The notes: a model not told the origin generated them from the letters alone. Shown: positions 1 to 8,260, counted from the stretch's first letter. The stretch is DNA of 64,000 bases from Lewinellaceae bacterium (GCA_016711435.1 JADJSY010000017.1:62001-126000); one strand, 5' to 3'. Made by a program: numbers and translations.

Positions 1-66
1 CCAAAATACCAACGACTGCCAAAGGCGAAGCGCCCGAAACACCATACACCAAACACGAAACACGAA
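1..66. repeat. Dispersed word repeat, family A (right half)
   Basis: This stretch holds the GCCAAAGGCGAAGCGCCC core followed by reiterated AAACACCA/AAACACGA words. The same core and words recur at 7580-7720 and 49872-49995, where both halves of the palindrome are present. Here only the right half lies inside the window, next to the terminator of the following minus-strand gene. No coding potential is seen. Confidence 0.7.
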
Positions 67-112
67 AAAAAACCGCCTCCTGCCGACAAATCGGTATGAA
101 GGCGGTTTTTTC
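67..112 (-). terminator. Bidirectional hairpin terminator
   Basis: AACCGCCT (71-78) pairs with AGGCGGTT (100-107), with a small inner CCGA/TCGG hairpin. A-runs on the left and T-runs on the right give U-tracts on either strand. It sits just past the stop of the minus-strand gene at 134-589, so it probably ends that transcript. Confidence 0.75.
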
Positions 113-133
113 AATCAACTGGTTGCGAAAGCA

Positions 134-589
134 TTAGGCTTGCTCGTACACCTGGAATTTACCCAGTTCTTCAAAACCGGCAACAGGAAGTGGCTTGCCG
201 GAAGCATCATACAGGCGCAGCACAGCTACCATGTCGTACACACCTTCGCTCAGCGAATTGGCCGGCAGGTTGATAACGGCGCGGTATGTGTGCCCGCTTA
301 CAGGTATATAAGAAACGGTGACATTCGGCGCGACAGCAGACTCGCTAATGCCCCATTTTTCAAAATACACCTGAATGCGCCAGCGGAATCCGCGGTCAAG
401 CAATGGCACCAGCGCGCCAGACACCTGCCATTCAAAATGGAAATGCATGGCTTGCTCTACCTGAATTAAACGTTCTTGTGTGAGATCGGATGGCCATGGG
501 CCTGCTGCGGGCAGTTCGTGCATAGTAGCAAGTGCGCGTCCGGTAAAACGAAAGGAGGACGGGGTGGCGAGAGTTTCTTCGACTAACAT
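134..589 (-). CDS. Conserved-looking hypothetical protein, 151 aa
   Basis: I do not recognise a family. The 151-residue protein has no signal peptide and no membrane segment, so it is probably cytoplasmic. The C-terminal half (about residues 85-150) alternates hydrophobic and polar residues and ends in a beta-rich stretch (VYDMVAVLRLYDASGKPLP), suggesting a beta-sandwich fold. The middle part is rich in aromatics (FHFEWQV, FRWRIQVYFEKW). The ATG at 589 is the only plausible start, and a hairpin terminator follows the stop. It is a single-gene unit between a repeat and the fabI promoter region. Coding potential is supported by length, composition and the terminator, but function is unknown. 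Confidence 0.6.
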   Translation of the reverse strand: MLVEETLATPSSFRFTGRALATMHELPAAGPWPSDLTQERLIQVEQAMHFHFEWQVSGALVPLLDRGFRWRIQVYFEKWGISESAVAPNVTVSYIPVSGHTYRAVINLPANSLSEGVYDMVAVLRLYDASGKPLPVAGFEELGKFQVYEQA

Positions 590-819
590 TGGTTAATTTG
601 ATTTTTGGAGTGACGTTTTACAAGCAATCTGTTCAGTAGGGATGTTCTTTGTCCCTTTGCCTTGTAAGCGCCTTATCCGGTTTTTTGTTGTAGAACTGTT
701 GCTCACTGAACTTGATACAAAGGTGAAGGCCCCGAAGTTAAGCGCTGCTAAAGCGGCGCCTATTCAGCGATTAAAACGCAGTTAAAAAACAGTTTTTTAT
801 CTTTACTCATTGGCTTTTC

Positions 820-827
820 TATCTTTG
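820..827 (+). promoter_or_regulatory. Bacteroidota-type -7 promoter box of fabI
   Basis: TATCTTTG matches the Bacteroidota TAnnTTTG -7 element and lies 30 bases upstream of the fabI ATG. A clear TTTG -33 box at normal spacing is not obvious; a T-run lies at 793-798. The rest of 590-819 shows no gene or structure that I can support. Confidence 0.6.
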
Positions 828-857
828 CGGGCTAAATTTTGAACTAAAACACTCACG

Positions 858-1658
858 ATGAGCAATATTCTCGCTGGAAAAAAAGGAATTATCTTCGGTG
901 CCCTCGATAGTCAGAGCATCGCATGGAAAGTCGCAGAACGCTGTGTAGAAGAAGGTGCGCAAATTGTGCTCACCAATGCACCCGTAGCCATGCGCATGGG
1001 GGAAATCAATGCCCTTGCAGAAAAATGTAATGCGCCCGTTTTCGGAGCGGATGCTACTTCTATTGAAGACATGGAAAACCTCTTTACCAAAAGTATGGAG
1101 CATTTCGGAGGTAAAATTGATTTTGTATTACACTCCATCGGTATGTCTGTCAATGTGCGCAAAGGCAAATCTTATACCGATCTCAACTACGAGTGGATGC
1201 AAAAAACCTTCGATGTCAGCGCTATCTCCTTCCATAAAATGATGCAAACCATGTGGAAAATGGATGCCATCAGCGATTGGGGCAGTGTCGTGGGCCTCAC
1301 ATATATCGCCGCGCAACGCGTATTCCCCGATTATTCCGAAATGGCAGAGTCAAAAGCGCTGCTGGAATCTTTCGCCCGCAGTTTCGGCTACCATTACGGT
1401 ACGGCAAAAAACGTGCGTGTCAATACGATTTCGCAATCGCCGACCATGACAACTGCCGGGAAAGGCATCAAAGGTTTCCAGGAATTTTACAATTATGCCG
1501 ACAAAATGTCTCCCCTCGGCAATGCTCCCGCAGAAGATTGCGCCAACTATTGTGTGGCCTTGTTCAGCGATCTGACGCGCTTTGTAACCATGCAAAATCT
1601 TTTCCATGACGGTGGTTTCTCTACGATGGGTATGAACCCCGCCATCATTGAATCATAA
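858..1658 (+). CDS. fabI: Enoyl-[acyl-carrier-protein] reductase (NADH), FabI
   Basis: This enzyme catalyses the last reduction of each fatty-acid elongation cycle, enoyl-ACP to acyl-ACP, in the cytoplasm. The 266-residue length is normal for FabI. It is an atypical short-chain dehydrogenase fold: the N-terminal GIIFGALDSQSIAWKVA segment is the FabI form of the nucleotide-binding loop, and the catalytic pair sits in YIAAQRVFPDYSEMAESK, giving Tyr149, Tyr159 and Lys166 (the FabI Y-x6-K arrangement). A TATCTTTG promoter box lies 30 bases upstream. It is transcribed alone, and a perfect 14-bp inverted repeat lies between it and the next gene. The family call is secure. Confidence 0.96.
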   Translation: MSNILAGKKGIIFGALDSQSIAWKVAERCVEEGAQIVLTNAPVAMRMGEINALAEKCNAPVFGADATSIEDMENLFTKSMEHFGGKIDFVLHSIGMSVNVRKGKSYTDLNYEWMQKTFDVSAISFHKMMQTMWKMDAISDWGSVVGLTYIAAQRVFPDYSEMAESKALLESFARSFGYHYGTAKNVRVNTISQSPTMTTAGKGIKGFQEFYNYADKMSPLGNAPAEDCANYCVALFSDLTRFVTMQNLFHDGGFSTMGMNPAIIES

Positions 1659-1706
1659 AATTATGCTTTGCACCGCTAGGTTTTATCCATGGGTTAAGCC
1701 GAGCAT

Positions 1707-1739
1707 ACGTTTACTAAACTTTAAAAGTTTAGTAAACGT
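1707..1739. promoter_or_regulatory. Perfect 14-bp inverted repeat with 5-nt loop
   Basis: ACGTTTACTAAACT (1707-1720) and its exact reverse complement AGTTTAGTAAACGT (1726-1739) flank TTAAA. The arms are AT-rich with no following T-tract, so this looks more like an operator for a dimeric regulator than an intrinsic terminator. It lies 49 bases after the fabI stop and 78 bases before the porin start, so it could control the porin gene. A weak terminator is the alternative. Confidence 0.5.
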
Positions 1740-1817
1740 CGCCAAATCGAATGCACGAAACCGCGAAAAATCTGTTTGGAGCGTTACTGATCAGGCTTCT
1801 CCATCAATACACGAGCT

Positions 1818-3848
1818 ATGAATGTACCCTTAGCCATTTGGTCTAAGTTCGTTTCAAGGGTTGTTGTACTGCTTTTTTGCGGTATCGCGACTTGTATACA
1901 GGCACAGCAGCCGGTTGCAGCCAGTACTACCACCCGGACGGTGGTCGATACCATGCCCCTGCTTTTCAGTTTTGCACACGCACCGGAACGCTTCTACCCT
2001 GCTTCCGACACCCTGCCCGAACGGGATTTTCGTTTTTATGATCCCGCGCGCCGGATGCCGATCGACTGGGGAACACTGGGCAACCTAGGCACACCTGCAC
2101 GGCCGCTTTTTTTTGAAACGCCGGCGCGGCTGGGTTTCGATGTCGGCACGCATGTTTTTGACCTGTACAACCTGCAGCCGGGCGACCTTCGTTTTTACCG
2201 CAACAGCCGTTCATTCAGCGAAGTATTTTTTTCGCAAGGGCGCACCCAGTTTGAAGGTATGCTCAATGCCCGGTTGGCCCGCACCTTTTCAGGAGGCGCC
2301 AATTTTTCGATGGATTACCGGACGATCAACAACCTCGGCCAATTCCGTTATCAACGCGCCAAACATAATGCGCTGGTGATGGGACTATGGATACCCGTTG
2401 GTAGCCGGTACGACGGTTTTTTAATTTTTTCAAAAAACGTCAACCGCCAGCAGGATAATGGCGGCATTGTTTCCGACACTGCATTTGGAGGTGAAGAATT
2501 TACAGGGCCTATCAATGCCGCTATTCATTTGCCCGAACTCAAAGCGCTTACCCGCCACGGCGATCAATCGCTGCATCTCACGCAACACCTGCGTTTTGCA
2601 GGCGACGAAGAAGCGGGCAAACGGGTGCTGCGCGCCACCCACAGTTTCGCGTGGAGGACGCAAAACTGGAAGTTTTCAGATGGCGACGCGACGGAAGGTA
2701 TCGCAAGCGATTCTGCCTTTTTTGGTGATTTTCTGGTTGATAGGCGGGGTGTTCGCAATTACATCGAACTCGATCGTATTGATAATACGTTCACCGTCAA
2801 TACGTTCAAATCAAAAACCCAGGGCCGGCCTTCCGATGTGCTGGCAGTAGGCATCTCCCATAGTTATTTCAGCCTGCGGCAGGAACCCGAAAAATCGGCT
2901 TTTTCCAACCTGTTTCTGAACGGGCAGTTTGGCATCACGCCATCCGAGCGATTTGCGCTGACAGCAGATGCGGCGCTGGGTATCCTGAAAAATATCGGCG
3001 AATACCAGTTGCGCGGCAACCTCGTCCTGGGGCTTGGCAATGCCGGTATTTTGAAGGCAAGTCTGCTCAGCCAACGCTACCCGGCAGGTTTGTTGTCGCG
3101 CCGGCTGTTCGTGAGTCAGCGCCCTTTCTGGAACAACAGTTTTGAAAAACCGGTGGAGAACACGATTTCGGGCAGTTACGCGCTGCCTTTAATTGGATTT
3201 GAAGTGACAGCCCGTACCCATTTGCTGAATAACTATATTTACTACGATCAGAACAGCCTCGCAACCCAGACAAGCGCTGCCGTTCAGGTTGCACAATTGT
3301 TAGTGAGTGAAAACATAAGGGTAGGCAATTTTCACCTGGACAATACGCTTGCCGTGCAAAGAACCAACCGCGCTGAAATTCTGCGCATGCCCGATTGGTT
3401 CAGCAAAAACAGCCTGTATTTTTCTGGTAAAATATTCAAAAAACGTATGCTGCTCAACATCGGCGCGGACTTTCGCATCAACAGCGAATTCCGGCCGGAT
3501 GCGTATCAGCCCCTTACCTGGCAATTTCACTTGCAGGACACACTCACGCAGAAGCCCTACCCCTGGATAGATGTTTTTGCAGCATTCAAAGTGCAGTCGT
3601 TCCGTTTTTTCTTCCGCTACGAAAATCTCAACACGCTTTGGAATAAATCAGACGTGTTTTACCAGACCGCATCGCATCCTCAACCCTTCGGCGCAATCCG
3701 AATTGGTATTGCCTGGCGTTTTTTAGACAGCAATTTACCTGAAACGGGCAACACCCGCCCGGAAGATGTACCAACGACTATCGGGCCGAGCAGCCAACCG
3801 CCGCCGCCTCGTGGAAGAGGGTTTGGGGGGGGGGGGGGGGTTGATTAG
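1818..3848 (+). CDS. Putative outer-membrane porin (Porin_10-like)
   Basis: The 676-residue protein starts with a signal peptide (about residues 1-30, ending CIQAQQ). A region with RFYDPARRMPIDWGTLGNLGTPARPLFFE follows, in the style of Bacteroidota putative porins of the Porin_10 group. The remainder alternates aromatic and polar residues as in a beta-barrel. The barrel seems to end near FGAIRIGIAWRFLDS, and a low-complexity Pro/Gly tail follows. That tail is encoded by a run of 16 G (3825-3840) directly before the TAG. Its stop overlaps the stop of the convergent gene at 3845 by four bases. Transport of small solutes across the outer membrane is inferred from the family; the substrate is unknown. 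Confidence 0.75.
   Translation: MNVPLAIWSKFVSRVVVLLFCGIATCIQAQQPVAASTTTRTVVDTMPLLFSFAHAPERFYPASDTLPERDFRFYDPARRMPIDWGTLGNLGTPARPLFFETPARLGFDVGTHVFDLYNLQPGDLRFYRNSRSFSEVFFSQGRTQFEGMLNARLARTFSGGANFSMDYRTINNLGQFRYQRAKHNALVMGLWIPVGSRYDGFLIFSKNVNRQQDNGGIVSDTAFGGEEFTGPINAAIHLPELKALTRHGDQSLHLTQHLRFAGDEEAGKRVLRATHSFAWRTQNWKFSDGDATEGIASDSAFFGDFLVDRRGVRNYIELDRIDNTFTVNTFKSKTQGRPSDVLAVGISHSYFSLRQEPEKSAFSNLFLNGQFGITPSERFALTADAALGILKNIGEYQLRGNLVLGLGNAGILKASLLSQRYPAGLLSRRLFVSQRPFWNNSFEKPVENTISGSYALPLIGFEVTARTHLLNNYIYYDQNSLATQTSAAVQVAQLLVSENIRVGNFHLDNTLAVQRTNRAEILRMPDWFSKNSLYFSGKIFKKRMLLNIGADFRINSEFRPDAYQPLTWQFHLQDTLTQKPYPWIDVFAAFKVQSFRFFFRYENLNTLWNKSDVFYQTASHPQPFGAIRIGIAWRFLDSNLPETGNTRPEDVPTTIGPSSQPPPPRGRGFGGGGGVD
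3825..3840. repeat. G16 homopolymer at the 3' end of the porin gene
   Basis: Sixteen consecutive G encode the terminal glycines of the porin. One more G would end the protein at a TGA at once; one fewer would end it at a TAG three codons later. Length changes would therefore alter only the last few residues. The exact length may also be an assembly artefact. Confidence 0.85.
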
Positions 3849-4816
3849 GTAGGTTTCTTCCCCCCTTTCAGGAACCCCTGAATTGATTTCAACGCATCCC
3901 ATTGATCGTTGGCGGCAAGATTAGCCTGTGAAGGCCAGGTGCCCGGATCATGCATCGCTAATTGCGGGCCGGCATTGGAGAGTATTTCCCGAAGTCGTTC
4001 CACAGGCGTGTCCGCCAGTTGCCGGTAGGTGTGTACGCCATACTGATTGAGCAGCATTTGTATTTTCGGGCCGATTCCCTCCACGATGGTCAGATCATCC
4101 TGAATACCGGCTGCGGCGCCCATGACCATGATCTCCGGTTCGGAAAGCGATACGGTTGTTGTAGACCGCTCGCCCTGACCTTCATTATGGATTTCTGCTG
4201 ATTCTGTTTTATCCTGGAATTCGATCGATACTTCTGATTGGGAGGATGTATCTTGAATAATGACTTCACCAATCGGGGTCGTGCCTGCTGAAATGACAAT
4301 GGACATGCCCTCTTCCGGCGGCATAATGACGGTTACCGGTGTTACCACATCCGTTTCTGCGGGTGTTTCCGAAAAATCCTGTTCCACTACTTCCAAAGGC
4401 ACATCGTCTGCGGCCAAAGTATCGGGGTTATAGGTAAGGCCCAGTTCGGTTTCGACCTGCCGGTTGCGGGAATTTGTTTCAAGCAATTCCGCTTCCAATT
4501 GAGAAACCCGATCGCGCAAATTGGTGTTATTGCGATTCAGGCTCACTACCTGGGTCGATAAATTACTATTGTCGGTCTCCAGGGCGCTGAATTTTGTTTT
4601 TAAAGCGGTCAAGTCGGCCATCAGGGTGTCCGAAGTGATTTTCAGGCTTTGGTTGTCGAGTCGCAGTTTTTCCAATTCCTGCTTATACCGGTTCCAGAGG
4701 ATCCAGCCAAGCCAAAGCCCCAGCAGGAAAGCGCCGAACAGCATAATCAGTATTTCAAACGTATGCTGTGTAAAAGTACCCGTTCCGGGACCGAGGCGTA
4801 TATCTTGTTCGTACAT
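3845..4816 (-). CDS. Membrane-anchored coiled-coil protein with C-terminal helix-hairpin-helix domain
   Basis: The protein has one N-terminal membrane helix (about residues 22-42, ILIMLFGAFLLGLWLGWILW). A coiled coil follows (about 45-125, with regular Leu/Asn heptads), then an acidic linker, then a helix-hairpin-helix domain (about 240-315). Diagnostic stretches in the last are DLTIVEGIGPKIQMLL and the HDPGTWPSQANLAANDQW end seen in Bacteroidota proteins of this type. HhH domains of this kind are usually called 'predicted flap endonuclease-like', but no nuclease residues are visible. The function is unknown. It lies 26 bases downstream of an OmpA-family gene in the same direction, which suggests a shared envelope role. 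Confidence 0.7.
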   Translation of the reverse strand: MYEQDIRLGPGTGTFTQHTFEILIMLFGAFLLGLWLGWILWNRYKQELEKLRLDNQSLKITSDTLMADLTALKTKFSALETDNSNLSTQVVSLNRNNTNLRDRVSQLEAELLETNSRNRQVETELGLTYNPDTLAADDVPLEVVEQDFSETPAETDVVTPVTVIMPPEEGMSIVISAGTTPIGEVIIQDTSSQSEVSIEFQDKTESAEIHNEGQGERSTTTVSLSEPEIMVMGAAAGIQDDLTIVEGIGPKIQMLLNQYGVHTYRQLADTPVERLREILSNAGPQLAMHDPGTWPSQANLAANDQWDALKSIQGFLKGGKKPT

Positions 4817-4842
4817 GATAAGGTGGGTTATTTAGATGATTA

Positions 4843-5460
4843 TCAATTGTTTACACGAATTTCTACCCGGCGGTTCTGATACCGTCCCCAGGGAGTGTCG
4901 TTGGTGGCAATTGCCTTGGATTCTCCAAAAGAGTGTGTTTTTATCTGGCTTTTGGGCACTCCTTTTTTAATCAGGATGGCCCGGATACTGTTCGCCCGTT
5001 GCAATCCAAACTGCTTATTGAATTTGGCGTCGCCCACGAAATCGGTATGACCGGTAATGGAGACGTTGCTGCCCGAGGATATCAGTTCCGATGCCAGGCG
5101 GCTGAGGTAATCGTCGATGGACATATTATCTTCCTTGCGTATGGAATTATACGGAAAGTGGATAACCATGCGGTCTTCAACAAATTCCATCTGCACCTCG
5201 TTGATACGGGAAGAAGATAACGGTTGGGTGGGTTGTTGCGCGCGTTGGCCTGCGGCAGTTTTGTTATCCGAATGGGTAAGCGGCTGGATATCAGAAGTCT
5301 GGGCGGTATCTTCAGCGGGTTCAATGCCACTGTTATTCCCGTTGCTTACCATCGAAGCGGCGGTTTCAACACAGGCTTCTTTGATATTGCACACATACCA
5401 GCGCCAACAAATAGCACTCCATACAGCAAAGGCGATGAATACAAGAGATTTAGAATTCAT
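4843..5460 (-). CDS. OmpA-family peptidoglycan-binding protein
   Basis: The 205-residue protein has an N-terminal hydrophobic segment (about residues 5-22) that is a signal anchor or signal peptide. A low-complexity linker follows, then a C-terminal OmpA-like domain (about residues 90-205). The domain shows VSITGHTDFVGDAKFN, LQRANSIRAILIKKG and YQNRRVEIRV, the conserved elements that hold the peptidoglycan diaminopimelate, including the Asp of GHTD and the Arg of NRRVEI. It lacks a beta-barrel, so it is a small cell-wall-tethered protein. It is first in a two-gene unit with the membrane-anchored HhH protein. The 190 bases upstream contain nothing else that I recognise. Confidence 0.85.
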   Translation of the reverse strand: MNSKSLVFIAFAVWSAICWRWYVCNIKEACVETAASMVSNGNNSGIEPAEDTAQTSDIQPLTHSDNKTAAGQRAQQPTQPLSSSRINEVQMEFVEDRMVIHFPYNSIRKEDNMSIDDYLSRLASELISSGSNVSITGHTDFVGDAKFNKQFGLQRANSIRAILIKKGVPKSQIKTHSFGESKAIATNDTPWGRYQNRRVEIRVNN

Positions 5461-5651
5461 AAAATGCTATTTTTCATGGTGCAAGGTTAAAATTCTACCA
5501 GCGAAAATCTAATACTTGGGGCAATTATCGGTATTGATTTTCAGGTTTTTAGCAAAAAACATAAAAAAAGTGCCCGGGTGTATCGGGAATGACATTCAAG
5601 TCAAGTGTTTTATACGTGCTTCCGAAAAAAAGCGTATCAAAATCAGTTGAT

Positions 5652-6638
5652 TTAATACAGTACCCAGTCCGTTTCTACCAGGCTGCCGAGGTCATCGGGC
5701 CAGGAACGCAATAACAAAAACAACCCCGCAACCATCAGGATTTTCACCAGCAAACTGGCGCGGCGAAAGTCGTCTTTTCCTTTTGCGTTCCAGATAATCA
5801 GGGTGGCAATAAGTGCCGGCAACAACAACAACAGGCCGCCCGCAACGATTTGCCAGTCCGGGGCATCTGTTTGCTGCCAGAAAAACAACAGAAAACCTGT
5901 CAGGATACTCAGGGTCAAGCCCGTAAATCCGGCAGGTTTTTTGGCAAAACGAGGCCCTTTCAGCACTGCCAGGGTGGCACAACCACATTGGGAGTCTCCC
6001 GGAAAATCTTCCAAATCCTTTATTTGTTCCCGCAATAGATTGGTCATAAAAGCAAACAACGCGTACAGCCAGACGGAGCTCACCGCATTCTGCATGGCTT
6101 CCGGTTGAATAAATGAAGTGAGCCATATTGGGCGCTCCTCCGGGAATATCATTATAATCGGCACAACGCCACACAGGACAGACACCAAAAAATTACCCAT
6201 GATGGCTGTGCATTTAAGTTGCCAGGCATAGAGAAATAATAGAAATGATACGCCCGGGAATACCCACAGCGGCCAGTGGTTCGCCGGACGAAGGGATTGG
6301 TCGATGGTAAATGCCAGCACATGAACTATGATCACCAGACCGGAATATAAAACCAGCGCAAATGGAGCGGGCAAATAACGTCCCCAAATTACCCGGTCTG
6401 GTTTGTTAATCAAGTCAATTTCCCGGTCATAGTAATCGTTGAGGATATAACCTGACAGCGTTGTCAAAATGGTAGCAGCGGCAATCAGCCCGAAAGTCAG
6501 GGGCGTTAATACAGGTAGCCCGCCTGCTTTTAAGATGGCAGGGCGCAATACGAACCAATAGGGAATGAATTGTGTGAGCAGTACAATCAACAGGTTCGGA
6601 AAGCGAAACAGACGGATAAGAGCCAACACCTGATTCAT
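5652..6638 (-). CDS. UbiA-family prenyltransferase
   Basis: This is an integral membrane prenyltransferase of about 328 residues with eight to nine predicted membrane helices. Both Asp-rich motifs that bind Mg-prenyl diphosphate are present: NDYYDREID (residues 67-75 from the chosen start) and REQIKDLEDFPGD (about 203-215). I start at the ATG at 6638, because the frame extends only three codons further to a TTG. The family moves a prenyl chain to an aromatic or other acceptor, as in menaquinone or heme A synthesis or geranylgeranylglycerol-type transfers. The acceptor cannot be read from the sequence. ubiX and ubiD homologues lie 4-6 kb away, but not in the same operon, so a quinone link is only a possibility. 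Confidence 0.85.
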   Translation of the reverse strand: MNQVLALIRLFRFPNLLIVLLTQFIPYWFVLRPAILKAGGLPVLTPLTFGLIAAATILTTLSGYILNDYYDREIDLINKPDRVIWGRYLPAPFALVLYSGLVIIVHVLAFTIDQSLRPANHWPLWVFPGVSFLLFLYAWQLKCTAIMGNFLVSVLCGVVPIIMIFPEERPIWLTSFIQPEAMQNAVSSVWLYALFAFMTNLLREQIKDLEDFPGDSQCGCATLAVLKGPRFAKKPAGFTGLTLSILTGFLLFFWQQTDAPDWQIVAGGLLLLLPALIATLIIWNAKGKDDFRRASLLVKILMVAGLFLLLRSWPDDLGSLVETDWVLY

Positions 6639-6659
6639 GCGGCACAAAGTCCGAAATTT

Positions 6660-6730
6660 TCAGATATTATATCATACATTTTTCACACCTCTTATCCTCT
6701 CACTTCTCACCATCTCACTTCTCACTTCTC
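6660..6730. repeat. Word repeat of TCTCACTT type (family G)
   Basis: Reiterated CTCACTTCTCAC words fill the gap between the kdsC stop and the prenyltransferase start. On the minus strand they read as GAGAAGTGAGA words that follow the kdsC TAG directly. The layout matches the other gene-end word repeats in this window, but no complementary arm is visible here. Confidence 0.5.
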
Positions 6731-7362
6731 TAGTACTCCGGCCATTTGCCCTGTATCTTCATCACCTTTTCAATAATGTCGCGCACACAACCCGCTCCGC
6801 CCGGGAGCGGAGAAATATAATCGCTGATTTCCAGCACTTCCGGTACCCCGTCAGCAGGACAGGCCGAAACAATCACACGGCGCATGACCGGAATATCGGG
6901 CATATCGTCGCCCATGTAGCACACATCGGAGGATAACATGCCGGTGCGGTCGAGGAAAGATTGAAACGCAGGCAGTTTATCTTTGACACCGGAATAGTAT
7001 TCCGTGATACCGAGCGCCGTCAGCCTTATTTTAACGCCTTCCGAGCGCCCTCCGGTGATGACACCTATATAGTATCCTGCTTCGATAGCCCATTTGATAA
7101 CCTGGCCATCGCGCACGTTCATTGTGCGCAGCAGCTCGCCTGTTTCTGTTACTTGTATGGTATTATTGGTAAAAACGCCGTCCACATCAAAAACGAATGC
7201 TTTCACGGCGCGGAGTTTATCGAACAAATGCACCAGTTCGATCTCTACAGGCGCGACGACAGTCAGATCAGACGGGATCGTACTGACCACTGCCTGCAAA
7301 CCTACTTCAGGCAGGTGTTCCTGATTGCCTATTTGTTGTTCGTTCGCCATTCGTACACCCAT
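6730..7362 (-). CDS. kdsC: 3-deoxy-D-manno-octulosonate 8-phosphate phosphatase (KdsC-like HAD)
   Basis: The protein hydrolyses Kdo-8-phosphate to Kdo for lipopolysaccharide inner core synthesis. It has the small C0-type HAD fold: FDVDGVFTNN with nucleophile Asp59 and Asp61, ITGGRSEGVKIR as motif II, and YMGDDMPDIPVM as the acidic motif IV. The end (GAGCVRDIIEKVMK) is typical of KdsC. Residues 1-45 form an extension not usual for the family, so translation may begin further inside. ATGs exist at 7362 and 7350, and both overlap the 3' end of iscX by 20-35 bases. Order in the unit is fdx, iscX, kdsC. Confidence 0.88.
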   Translation of the reverse strand: MGVRMANEQQIGNQEHLPEVGLQAVVSTIPSDLTVVAPVEIELVHLFDKLRAVKAFVFDVDGVFTNNTIQVTETGELLRTMNVRDGQVIKWAIEAGYYIGVITGGRSEGVKIRLTALGITEYYSGVKDKLPAFQSFLDRTGMLSSDVCYMGDDMPDIPVMRRVIVSACPADGVPEVLEISDYISPLPGGAGCVRDIIEKVMKIQGKWPEY

Positions 7363-7577
7363 TTTGCCTGAATTTGCTCCAGGTGGCCTTCATTGGAATC
7401 CTCGCGTTTGCCTTCGAAATTGGGAATTTCCATGATCCATTGGAGCAATTCCGTAAAACGAATCCGGTAAATTTTACTTTCATCAAAATCGTCGCCGAAA
7501 CGGTCGTACAACGCCATGGCAATATCCTCGTGCTCGGCCCATCCGATGGGCATATTGTCAAAATCTTGAAAAGGCAT
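7329..7577 (-). CDS. iscX: Fe-S cluster assembly protein IscX
   Basis: This 82-residue acidic protein matches IscX (YfhJ). The core elements are IGWAEHEDIAMALYDRFGDDF, IRFTELLQWIMEIPNFE and SNEGHLEQIQAKWVYEW. IscX binds IscS and iron and modulates iron-sulfur cluster assembly. I choose the ATG at 7577; the frame stays open further upstream, but that part is the translated family A repeat and is not plausible protein. Ferredoxin lies upstream in the same direction, as in classical isc operons, but 144 bases of repeat separate the two. The 3' end overlaps the start of kdsC. Confidence 0.88.
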   Translation of the reverse strand: MPFQDFDNMPIGWAEHEDIAMALYDRFGDDFDESKIYRIRFTELLQWIMEIPNFEGKREDSNEGHLEQIQAKWVYEWRTNNK

Positions 7578-7579
7578 AC

Positions 7580-7720
7580 GTTGGTGTTTAGTGTATGGTG
7601 TTTGGTGTTTCGAGGGCTCCGCTTTTGGCCGTGTGTGGTGTTTGGGGTGCTTTAGGGTCGTGGGTAAAAGCCAAAAGCGAAGCACCCCCAAACACCACAC
7701 ACCACACACGAAACACCAAA
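7580..7720. repeat. Dispersed palindromic word repeat, family A, between fdx and iscX
   Basis: GTGTGGTGTTTGGGGTGCTT on the left pairs with AAGCACCCCCAAACACCAC on the right with only minor mismatch, around a centre containing AGCCAAAAGCGAAGC. Outer GTGTTTGGTGTTT / AAACACCAAAC words extend the pairing. The element fits between the fdx stop (7722-7724) and the iscX ATG (7577), so it interrupts an otherwise compact operon. Confidence 0.8.
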
Positions 7721-7721
7721 C

Positions 7722-8063
7722 TCAGTGTTCGTGTCCAATTATCCCACTTTGGTCAGGAATGGTGACCGTGATTTGGGCGTCTTCATCCAGTATGATACAT
7801 TGGCAACCCAGCCTGCTTTCGATACGCGGATTGTTGGCGCGATCAATAAAATCTTCCTCTTTATCAGAGATTTCTTCCAGAAATTCTTCGCCTTTTTCAA
7901 TGTAAACGTGGCAAGTGGAGCAGGCGCAAACCCCGCCACAATTGTGATTCAGGTGTACATCGTACTCCTCGGTGAGTTCCAGAATGGACATGTCCAGGAA
8001 ATCGCCCGTCACTGTTTTTGAGGGTATGTGGGTATCTTCGAATTGAAAAGTAACTGTAGCCAT
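7722..8063 (-). CDS. fdx: [2Fe-2S] ferredoxin, ISC/adrenodoxin type
   Basis: This is an electron carrier for iron-sulfur cluster assembly. The 113-residue protein has the cluster motif NCGGVCACSTCHVYIE, with Cys42, Cys48 and Cys51 and the distant Cys87 in LGCQCI; Cys46 and Cys89 are extra. Spacing and length fit the adrenodoxin-like ISC ferredoxins rather than plant-type ones. iscX follows after a repeat element, matching the fdx-iscX order of isc operons, but the remaining isc genes are not in this window. The ATG at 8063 is the only sensible start. Confidence 0.92.
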   Translation of the reverse strand: MATVTFQFEDTHIPSKTVTGDFLDMSILELTEEYDVHLNHNCGGVCACSTCHVYIEKGEEFLEEISDKEEDFIDRANNPRIESRLGCQCIILDEDAQITVTIPDQSGIIGHEH

Positions 8064-8260
8064 TTATCTCTAAATCCTTCAAGAGGGGGTGTAAAGGTAA
8101 TTTCTGTGCGTTCAAACACCACAAACATCAGAAGGTTTTATCAAATATACTTTTACGATGTTTTCTACACCGGCGCTGTTCTCCCTTTGTCGAATATGGC
8201 CGAATTGAAATTTTTTTTCTAAAATAGGAAGAATCCCGGGGCGTGAATACAAAAAACACC

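Noticed and set aside
7577..7709. Longer IscX with an N-terminal extension
   Set aside because: The extra residues are the translated word repeat and IscX proteins start near MPIGWAEHED-like sequence.
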